In this document: positions 1-5,184 of the stretch, in pieces
How positions within the stretch are numbered: the first letter of the stretch is position 1
Layout: the number at the start of each line of letters is the position of its first letter
Source: Chroococcidiopsidaceae cyanobacterium CP_BM_RX_35
GTDB taxonomy: Bacteria; Cyanobacteriota; Cyanobacteriia; Cyanobacteriales; Chroococcidiopsidaceae
Direction: 5' to 3'
Assembly: GCA_019242465.1 (NCBI GenBank)
Contig: JAFAVL010000439.1
Span: 1-5,184 of the forward strand
DNA: 5,184 bases
The notes under the pieces: generated by a model
The model's input: only the letters and a program-made list of their open reading frames with translations
What the model was told of the DNA's origin: nothing
The model's database searches: none
Position numbers and translations under genes: made by a program

Positions 1-279
1 AACTGGTTTCCAACTGTCATCACCTGCTCCTTTATCAAAGCCAGTAGACTCGTACCAGCGATTGTTGTAGTAATCAAGATATCCATCAGGGCGTGCCGTC
101 CACACGATCTGCGGCATTGCATCCGCTAGGAAACGGTAGCGCTGTTCACTTTGGTGCAGTTTTTCCTCTGCCTGCTTGCGCTCGTTGATGTCTTCAACCA
201 CAGAAATGAAATATTGCGGCTTTCCCAAATGCTCGCGCACGAGCGCCACGGTTAAATTAATCCAGACATAGGAGCCGTC
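1..279 (-). pseudogene. Displaced PAC/PAS continuation of the ethylene-receptor-like sensor (out of frame, runs off window)
   Basis: Reading the minus strand from 279 down to 1 gives 93 open codons without a stop, one frame away from the upstream sensor ORF. The first 30 residues, beginning [10 protein letters not shown] and ending YFISVVEDI, are the typical C-terminal (PAC) half of a PAS domain. A linker [18 protein letters not shown] follows, then the start of a second PAS domain ([17 protein letters not shown], then [10 protein letters not shown]) that continues beyond the left edge. Cyanobacterial multi-PAS histidine kinases have this order, so a kinase core probably lies outside the window, but none is visible. 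The N-terminal half of the first PAS domain is missing, and there is no well-placed ATG with a ribosome-binding site to start this piece alone. It is therefore best read as the severed downstream part of the gene starting at 830. Reinitiation at an in-frame GTG (V11 or V14 of this frame) is possible but unsupported. Confidence 0.75.
161..176 (-). repeat. Direct repeat copy 2 (inter-PAS linker, KQAEEK)
   Basis: The 16 bases are identical to 280-295, in the same orientation, 119 bp away. The similarity extends to 183 with two mismatches. It encodes the QAEEK linker that precedes the second PAS domain. Repeated linkers of this kind are usual in multi-PAS kinases and can promote slipped deletions or assembly collapse. 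Confidence 0.85.
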
Positions 280-830
280 TTTTCCTCTGCCTGCTCACGC
301 TCATGGATTTGTCTCCACAAAGTAGAATTGGTAACACTCAGCTCCCTGGTTCTTTCGGCAACCCGGAGTTCCAATTCCTCCTTTAGATGGCGTAGTACCT
401 CCTCTGTCCGCTTGTGCTTAGTAATCTCGTTTGCCAATTCCCGGTTTGCTGCTTCTACTTGGGTTGGACTTGGCAGGGCCAATGCCTTAGGAATCAGTGG
501 CGCTAGTTCTAGCGCCGTTACCACTGAAACCAGGGCCGTTAAGGCTTTCAATAAGCCTGACAACCAATAGGTAGGATGCCATAGCGTCCAGATGTCCATT
601 ATGTGAGTCGTGCCACAAGCGATGATGAAGCCTCCAAACAACAAGAACACCCGTGTGAAAGGGAGATCTCGTCTCTGCCACACAAAATAGACCAGCATTT
701 TACTCGGAATGGAATAATAGGCTAGTGCTATGAGCGCGTCCGCTAGGATGTGCAGCCCAACTAATCCTGGTTTCCAAAGATAGCAATGTCCGTGCGGGAT
801 GAACTGGCTTGGCAATAAAAAGTCATCCAT
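252..830 (-). CDS. Ethylene-receptor-like membrane sensor, N-terminal part, truncated by frameshift
   Basis: This 192-codon ORF encodes the front of a membrane-bound sensor kinase. After an N-terminal [10 protein letters not shown] motif come three hydrophobic segments (about residues 23-50, 58-78 and 88-112) that match the ethylene-binding domain of plant ETR1 and cyanobacterial homologues. Residues equivalent to the ETR1 ligand and copper site are present: D31, Y38, P42, I69, C72 and H76, with the CxxxH spacing kept. Residues 123-184 form a charged coiled-coil linker containing [11 protein letters not shown] and EREQAEEK, which normally leads into a PAS domain. Instead the frame ends after TAPMSGLI at a TAA, and the PAS sequence resumes in another frame at 279. 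There is no PAS, HisKA or HATPase domain in this frame, so the product would be a membrane stub. I chose the ATG at 830 over the TTG just before it; a weak AGG lies 9 nt upstream at 840-842. The ethylene-binding assignment is strong, but activity of this allele is doubtful. Confidence 0.8.
   Translation of the reverse strand: MDDFLLPSQFIPHGHCYLWKPGLVGLHILADALIALAYYSIPSKMLVYFVWQRRDLPFTRVFLLFGGFIIACGTTHIMDIWTLWHPTYWLSGLLKALTALVSVVTALELAPLIPKALALPSPTQVEAANRELANEITKHKRTEEVLRHLKEELELRVAERTRELSVTNSTLWRQIHEREQAEEKTAPMSGLI
280..295 (-). repeat. Direct repeat copy 1 (linker before the damaged PAS, EQAEEK)
   Basis: This copy is identical to 161-176 over 16 bases and encodes the QAEEK linker after the coiled coil. 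The frame break is immediately beside it: the PAS sequence resumes at 279, directly after the repeat in reading direction. It therefore marks one edge of the inferred deletion. Confidence 0.85.
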
Positions 831-1034
831 CAATCTCTACCTAAAATCTTTGGTCTGATGGCACTGGTTTTTTGCGCTTTGTTAGAACTCACTACCGTTC
901 CCACAGCCTTTTACCTTTGACCATTAACTCCATGATTTATTTGTTTAAAGAACCCATAACATCTTCATAATAGAAAGCGTGACATAGGGTTCCTAGAGTA
1001 AAATTACGGAGAAATTGAGCAAAAGCGCTTAAAG
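831..1034. other. Noncoding gap between SWIM gene and sensor gene
   Basis: About 200 bp separate the SWIM stop codon from the sensor start, which suggests separate transcription of the sensor. The minus strand carries a TATTAT that could be a -10 element (967-972), but no -35 match lies 16-18 bp upstream of it. No stem followed by a T-run is seen after the SWIM stop; the only structure there is the loopless palindrome AAGCGCTT (1023-1030). No ORF or RNA gene is recognisable. Confidence 0.6.
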
Positions 1035-1934
1035 TTAACCTCTAGATGTGCCACTCCCTACCACGTTCATTGCTGACAAAACAGCCTGCTGGCTGACTGC
1101 TTTGTATACGGTATCCAAATACTGCATCACTGCTTCAGGGTCAGTCCCTTCAGAAGCGCTGGCATCTAAATTTGGCAGAGGAATTGGTCCTAAGATGTCT
1201 AAAACTGTTTCGCTGCTTTGTGGTGTGATGACGACAAGTGTTGACTCTAACGGCTCATTGTATTGCCAGAATTGATCAATTCTTAAGGAGTGGGTTGGTT
1301 TCTCTGTGTCGTCCGAGGTGCTGGGGGAAGTATCAATCTCCTCCCACTTGGCTCCAGAACTTGCGTTAAAGTGTATAACAGGATCAGGGTTTTCAGCGCT
1401 AGCAGCTCGTAACTCGCGCAGAGCAATGATGATTTGGTCTTTTGTTCTACCTCGTAACTGAAATAAGACAAAAGGCTCTTCACTGAAGCGATCGCCTAAC
1501 TGGTAATAGATAGCCCCAATGTGTTTGCAGGGATTAGCCTTATCTGGACAAGAGCATTTGCTGTGGATATCAGTTAGGGTAAAGGGAAAGAGCGATAGAC
1601 CATTAGCCGTGAAAACTTCTTCAATATTTTGCGGCATTTCCCCCGCTAATAGTTTTGCCGCAAAAATCGCCCGTTGAGACATCGTTTCAACTACGTAACC
1701 CCACTGCTCGTTAGAGAATGGGTCCAGGGATAGGGAAACTTGATATGGTTCTGGCTCTGTGCCTTGCACCTTAGCCAATACCTTTGCACCTTTAAACTCA
1801 ATGCTAAGCACGTTTCCTTCACGCGCATAGTTACGGGCACGCTCTAAACGCTTCTTGAAACGATAAGAATCTAGGAGTTCGAGCCACCTTTGTGCCCACC
1901 ATTGTCGGCTAGCTTGAGGGTTGTAATCTGTCAT
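1035..1934 (-). CDS. SWIM zinc-finger domain protein, partner of the SNF2 ATPase
   Basis: The 299-residue protein carries one SWIM zinc-binding motif, CxCx6CxH, at C127, C129, C136 and H138 (KCSCPDKANPCKHIGAIYY). SWIM domains bind DNA or proteins and are known in bacteria as fusions to, or neighbours of, SWI2/SNF2 ATPases; the Bacillus subtilis YwqA/YwqB pair is a comparable arrangement. Residues 1-35 are rich in W, R and K (SRQWWAQRW, then RFKKRLERAR) and could contact nucleic acid. Residues 40-120 form the conserved domain leading into the finger. Residues 199-214 are an acidic, Ser/Thr-rich linker, probably disordered, followed by a C-terminal region of unknown function (about 215-299). 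No signal peptide or membrane segment is present, so the protein is cytoplasmic. The ATG overlaps the TGA of the ATPase gene as ATGA and has a strong ribosome-binding site 4 nt upstream, which fixes the start and implies translational coupling. The family call is firm; a role as a DNA-targeting subunit for the ATPase is inferred. Confidence 0.93.
   Translation of the reverse strand: MTDYNPQASRQWWAQRWLELLDSYRFKKRLERARNYAREGNVLSIEFKGAKVLAKVQGTEPEPYQVSLSLDPFSNEQWGYVVETMSQRAIFAAKLLAGEMPQNIEEVFTANGLSLFPFTLTDIHSKCSCPDKANPCKHIGAIYYQLGDRFSEEPFVLFQLRGRTKDQIIIALRELRAASAENPDPVIHFNASSGAKWEEIDTSPSTSDDTEKPTHSLRIDQFWQYNEPLESTLVVITPQSSETVLDILGPIPLPNLDASASEGTDPEAVMQYLDTVYKAVSQQAVLSAMNVVGSGTSRG
1488..1495. repeat. 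HIP1 octamer GCGATCGC
   Basis: Perfect copy of the highly iterated palindrome of cyanobacterial genomes, inside the SWIM gene, read in the phase GGC GAT CGC (Gly-Asp-Arg, residues 147-149). Confidence 0.9.
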
Positions 1935-4900
1935 TCGTCCTCCTCGACAATTGCCGCACTGCGGTCAAGCAATAGTAAGTCACGCAGACCATCTGTATCC
2001 AGTTCAGTCAGCCACTGTTCCCCAGCTCCCACGACTTGCTCAGCCAACGCTTTCTTACTTTCAATCATTTCGTGAATTTTTTCTTCCAAGGTGCCGTTGC
2101 AGACAAATTTATGCACCAAGACATTGCGAGTTTGACCAATGCGAAAAACTCGGTCGGTGGCTTGATTTTCAACTGCTGGGTTCCACCAACGATCGAAGTG
2201 GAAGACATGATTAGCCCGTGTGAGATTAAGTCCTACACCACCTGCTTTCAGAGAGAGAATCATGAGTGGGGGACCTTGAGGGTCGTGCTGAAAACGGTCG
2301 ATCATTTCCTCTCGTTGTTTCTTAGAGGTGCTACCGTACAAAAACAACGTTTCTCGACCCAGATGACGCTCAAGATAGGGTTTGAGCAGCTTCCCCCACT
2401 CAGCAAACTGGGTAAAAATTAAAGCGCGATCGCCCTCTAATAAAGCCTCCTCTAACATCTCCTCTAAGCGCTGGAGTTTACCCGAGTGATGCTTTGGTCC
2501 TAGTGACGTTTCCTTCAAATACTGCGCCGGGTGGTTACAGATTTGCTTGAGCTTCACAAGTAATGCCAAAATCATCCCTCGCCGCTGCAATCCTTCAGCT
2601 GACTCAATTTCAGTTAGGGACGCCTCAACAACTTGCTGATAAAGTGTTGCCTGCTCTGCACTCAAACCGCAAAACACAGTCATTTCCTGTTTTTCTGGGA
2701 GATCTTGAATAATTTCCCGGTCAGTTTTGAGTCGGCGCAGAATAAATGGCTGCACCAGCGATCGCAAAGTCTGCAACGAAGCCGCATCTCCGAAGCGCTC
2801 GATTGGCAAGGCAAACCGACGCTGGAAAAATTGGCGTGATCCCAAATACGCTGGATTGAGAAAGTCCAAAATTGACCAGAGTTCTTGTAGCCGATTCTCT
2901 ACTGGCGTCCCTGTCAAAGCAATGCGAAATGAGGACTGCAACTGCCGCAGCGATTGAGATTGCTTTGCCTCTGAATTCTTGATATTTTGGGCTTCATCTA
3001 GTACCACTCCTTGCCAAGAAACACTTTGCAGTATTTTGAGATCTCGATAAATCAGAGCGTAACTAGTAATTACCAAATCTTGACCCTTGACAGCATTAAT
3101 AAACGCTTTACCTTTGGCTCGTTTGTCACCATGATGGACTAGAACTTTGAGAGTAGGACCAAATTTTTTGACTTCCCGTTCCCAGTTACCTAGTACCGAA
3201 GTCGGGCACACCAATAAAGTTGGTTGCGTCAATTTCTCTTGCTCTTTTAGGTGCAGGAGAAAGGCAATGAACTCTACCGTTTTTCCCAATCCCATATCAT
3301 CTGCCAGACATGCTCCTAAACCCCAACGTTCTAGGAACGATAACCAACTAGCTCCCAATACCTGATAAGGTCGTAGCTGACCGTGGAAGCTTGCAGGCGT
3401 AGGCAGAAGGGCTAGGCTGGAGTTACTGGAGAGCGTTGACATCAGCTCTGCGAGTGCCCCGGATGCCTCAAAATTGACTACTGGTAACTTTTCAATTGTC
3501 TGGGTATCCCCTGTACTCAAGCGCAGAGCATCTTCCAAAGAAAGAGACATTTGGTCTTTACGAGCAGCAAAAAACGCTTGCGCCGTTTTGATGTCTTGCG
3601 GTCGTAGCTCTACCCACTCACCATTAATTTCCACCAGTGGGCTATTCAATGCTACCAGGCGGTCAAATTCCCGCCGGGAAATACTCTGTCCGCCAATTGC
3701 CAATTCCCACTTGAAGTTCAGCAGGCTTTGTAATCCCAATCCCTGCTGCTTTTGGCGCGGCATCTCGGCACGGACTTTTAAACCTAAGCGGTTTGCCCAT
3801 CCCTCCCGATTCGCCAGGCTAGGAGGCAGAACTACCCCTAAGCCATTATCCTCAAGCCGCTTAGCAACTGACCTCAAAAACTCATATGCCTGTAATGGAG
3901 AGAGACGACAAGACTGAGGAAACGGTTGCTCTAAGCTAACAGCCAGTGGGGGATAGAGTCGAGAAGCTAACCCCAAGCCTATAAGTAGAGTCTCTTGAGG
4001 TTGTTCAATCGTTCGATCTTGGACAACCAAACTTTCAACTGGGTGCTTCCATATAGTTGCTGCATCGAGTAAGAAGTCTGGAGCATTGACTGCCTGTAGG
4101 CAGTATGCTAAGGTCCAATCTGTTTCACCCGGTGCAGGTGGAGCAAGATTAAAGCAAGTGCGGAATAGTTTCTGAGAGAGAGACAGTTGATGTTGCAATG
4201 GTGCTGTCCAAGCATTCAGCATTGCCTCTAGCCGTTCCACATCTTTTAAGGGAGCAGGGGGAGAAAGAGTTGCTCCCCCTACTTCTGCCCGTCCCAAGGC
4301 TTGTAACCATTCTCGGACAGGGGAGGGGAAAGCTGGTAGAGGATGGGTACTCATCACTGCTCGGATTTGGGCGTCTATCGTACTGTTTAAAAATCCTAGT
4401 AGTAATTCCTGAGATGGCGTTGGCAAACCTACTGACCATTTCCCGATCTCTGCTTGATATGTACGACAAGCAATTGGCATGATCTGAGCAAATTTTTCCC
4501 AGCGAGAAGAGTCTACAGCGCTCTCTAGCAGCGATCGCCAATTTGCCACAATAGAGCCGTCTGCTTCGTGATGCAGTGTGGGCAAAAACTTACATCGGCT
4601 TAGCAGATCCAAACTCCAACGAGCAATCTGCGACCAAAAGCGTAAATCTCCTCCCCAAAAACTATCATCTAAGCTATCCAAGCCAAGTGGCAGAGTCAGC
4701 AGAAATTTGATTGCTGCTGCAGGTTCCACACATATCCCCTCTACTCGCCAAGGTTGCAGACACACGGCACTATCACCTGAGCGAGTATTAGACGGCTGTT
4801 CTACAGGCAGTGAGAGGTCTTGCCGTCTCCCTCTTGAATGCACGGGGTGGAAAGATAGCTGTTGTGTGGTTGTATTTTCTATTACGTGGGTTGGCAGAGC

Positions 4901-5167
4901 AATTACCTGGGAAAGACATTTGTTGAGGTCTATTCCTGCCTCAGAAGCAGCTCCAACTTGTTTTACTCCACTGACTAATTGGCTAATGGCAATGTTTTGG
5001 GCTTGCAACCATTCCACTAGTTCAACCTGCGTCATTGCTAAAGGATGCATTGGCACATTTGTCAAGAGAGGAAATTCAGCAACTGTCAATTGCCGCCAAG
5101 TCTCGCCCCAAATGAATAAACAACCTGATTCAGGTTTTAGTACCCAGCTACCATGTAAAACTGCCAT
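1931..5167 (-). CDS. SNF2/SWI2-family DNA-dependent ATPase (DEAD/DEAH-box superfamily 2 helicase-like)
   Basis: This complete 1078-residue protein should use ATP to translocate on double-stranded DNA and move or remodel bound proteins. Residues 1-430 form a long N-terminal region of unknown function, opening with LHGSW and CLFIWGETW. About 430-570 matches the SNF2 helicase-associated domain (LNFKWELAIGG and ISRREFDRLV). Lobe 1 (about 595-830) has the QLRPYQ element, Walker A DDMGLGKT (K629), motif Ia LLVCPTSVLGNW, motif II DEAQ (724-727) and motif III LTGTPVENRLQELW. Lobe 2 (about 895-1040) has LIFTQF, motif V LKAGGVGLNLT and motif VI DRVFRIGQT with the likely arginine finger R1009. All catalytic residues are present. 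Motif II is DEAQ rather than the DEAH of eukaryotic SNF2 proteins. It is unlike RapA/HepA, which lacks this associated domain. The start is the ATG at 5167; only 17 bases precede it, with no clear ribosome-binding site and no in-frame stop, but MAVLHGSW looks like a genuine N terminus. The promoter lies outside the window. The biological process served is unknown. Confidence 0.95.
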   Translation of the reverse strand: MAVLHGSWVLKPESGCLFIWGETWRQLTVAEFPLLTNVPMHPLAMTQVELVEWLQAQNIAISQLVSGVKQVGAASEAGIDLNKCLSQVIALPTHVIENTTTQQLSFHPVHSRGRRQDLSLPVEQPSNTRSGDSAVCLQPWRVEGICVEPAAAIKFLLTLPLGLDSLDDSFWGGDLRFWSQIARWSLDLLSRCKFLPTLHHEADGSIVANWRSLLESAVDSSRWEKFAQIMPIACRTYQAEIGKWSVGLPTPSQELLLGFLNSTIDAQIRAVMSTHPLPAFPSPVREWLQALGRAEVGGATLSPPAPLKDVERLEAMLNAWTAPLQHQLSLSQKLFRTCFNLAPPAPGETDWTLAYCLQAVNAPDFLLDAATIWKHPVESLVVQDRTIEQPQETLLIGLGLASRLYPPLAVSLEQPFPQSCRLSPLQAYEFLRSVAKRLEDNGLGVVLPPSLANREGWANRLGLKVRAEMPRQKQQGLGLQSLLNFKWELAIGGQSISRREFDRLVALNSPLVEINGEWVELRPQDIKTAQAFFAARKDQMSLSLEDALRLSTGDTQTIEKLPVVNFEASGALAELMSTLSSNSSLALLPTPASFHGQLRPYQVLGASWLSFLERWGLGACLADDMGLGKTVEFIAFLLHLKEQEKLTQPTLLVCPTSVLGNWEREVKKFGPTLKVLVHHGDKRAKGKAFINAVKGQDLVITSYALIYRDLKILQSVSWQGVVLDEAQNIKNSEAKQSQSLRQLQSSFRIALTGTPVENRLQELWSILDFLNPAYLGSRQFFQRRFALPIERFGDAASLQTLRSLVQPFILRRLKTDREIIQDLPEKQEMTVFCGLSAEQATLYQQVVEASLTEIESAEGLQRRGMILALLVKLKQICNHPAQYLKETSLGPKHHSGKLQRLEEMLEEALLEGDRALIFTQFAEWGKLLKPYLERHLGRETLFLYGSTSKKQREEMIDRFQHDPQGPPLMILSLKAGGVGLNLTRANHVFHFDRWWNPAVENQATDRVFRIGQTRNVLVHKFVCNGTLEEKIHEMIESKKALAEQVVGAGEQWLTELDTDGLRDLLLLDRSAAIVEEDE
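1939..1944 (-). promoter_or_regulatory. Ribosome-binding site of the SWIM gene, inside the ATPase gene
   Basis: AGGAGG lies 4 nt before the SWIM ATG, within the codons for the terminal VEEDE of the SNF2 protein. The acidic C-terminal residues of the ATPase (GAG GAG GAC) are thus also the Shine-Dalgarno element for the next gene. This supports both the start codon choice and coupling through the ATGA overlap. Confidence 0.8.
2426..2433. repeat. HIP1 octamer GCGATCGC
   Basis: Perfect HIP1 copy inside the ATPase gene, read as GGC GAT CGC (Gly-Asp-Arg, residues 912-914), just before motif IV. Confidence 0.9.
2758..2765. repeat. HIP1 octamer GCGATCGC
   Basis: Perfect HIP1 copy inside the ATPase gene, in the other phase, where CGA TCG encodes Arg-Ser (residues 802-803), at the end of lobe 1. 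Confidence 0.9.
4531..4538. repeat. HIP1 octamer GCGATCGC
   Basis: Perfect HIP1 copy in the N-terminal part of the ATPase gene, where CGA TCG encodes Arg-Ser (residues 211-212). Confidence 0.9.
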
Positions 5168-5184
5168 TTGCTCAATACTCAGAC

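Noticed and set aside
917..945. TTGACC on the plus strand as a possible -35 element
   Set aside because: There is no TATAAT-like hexamer at the right distance, and it would point into the 3' end of the oppositely oriented SWIM gene.
950..992. Inverted repeat GAACCC / GGGTTC with a 31-base loop that contains the possible -10 TATTAT
   Set aside because: Six-base arms with this spacing are expected by chance in a 200-bp gap, and no T-run follows, so neither an operator nor a terminator can be supported.
3474..3917. 147-codon plus-strand open frame, and other plus-strand frames such as 2036-2422 and 1048-1275
   Set aside because: All lie opposite well-conserved codons of the SNF2 or SWIM genes, show no recognisable domain and read as antisense shadows.
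4149..4541. 130-codon minus-strand open frame inside the SNF2 gene
   Set aside because: It is an alternative frame of the intact ATPase coding sequence, with an Arg/Ser-rich composition typical of shadow frames.
1931..5167. SNF2 ATPase as part of a DISARM-type or other phage-defence locus
   Set aside because: No methyltransferase, phospholipase-D, nuclease or other defence gene is visible, and the SNF2-associated-domain plus SWIM arrangement is seen as a housekeeping-like pair in other bacteria.
1931..5167. Assignment as RapA/HepA, the RNA polymerase recycling ATPase
   Set aside because: The N-terminal half has the SNF2-associated domain and not the RapA-type N-terminal domains, so only the shared ATPase core is similar.

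Overview
The window looks like chromosomal DNA from a cyanobacterium. Four perfect copies of the cyanobacterial HIP1 octamer GCGATCGC lie in 5.2 kb, where about 0.08 would be expected by chance. The protein families also fit: a PAS-type sensor with an ethylene-receptor-like N terminus, and a large bacterial SNF2 ATPase with a SWIM zinc-finger partner. The genus cannot be read from this window. Every gene is on the minus strand, so the text below follows transcription from high to low coordinates.

Positions 5167-1931 encode a complete 1078-residue SNF2/SWI2-family DNA-dependent ATPase. It has a long N-terminal region of unknown function, an SNF2-associated domain and both RecA-like lobes with all helicase motifs. 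Its TGA stop overlaps the ATG of the next gene as ATGA. That gene (1934-1035) encodes a 299-residue SWIM zinc-finger protein. A strong AGGAGG ribosome-binding site sits inside the last codons of the ATPase gene. The two genes are almost certainly co-transcribed and translationally coupled. SWIM domains and bacterial SNF2 ATPases are often fused or adjacent, so the products probably act together on DNA. The process they serve (repair, remodelling or transcription) cannot be told from sequence.

Positions 1034-831 are a short noncoding gap with no convincing terminator or promoter. From 830 to the left edge lies a sensor gene that appears broken. Its first part (830-252) encodes three membrane segments with the ethylene-binding residues of ETR1-type receptors, followed by a coiled coil. 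The reading frame then stops. The expected continuation, the C-terminal half of one PAS domain and the start of a second, resumes one frame over at 279 and runs off the window. The missing PAS half plus the frame change point to one deletion that was not a multiple of three bases, or to an assembly error. This lesion and the coupled SNF2-SWIM pair are the two most notable things here. I found no clear sign of a wholly new system, RNA gene, mobile element or CRISPR array.
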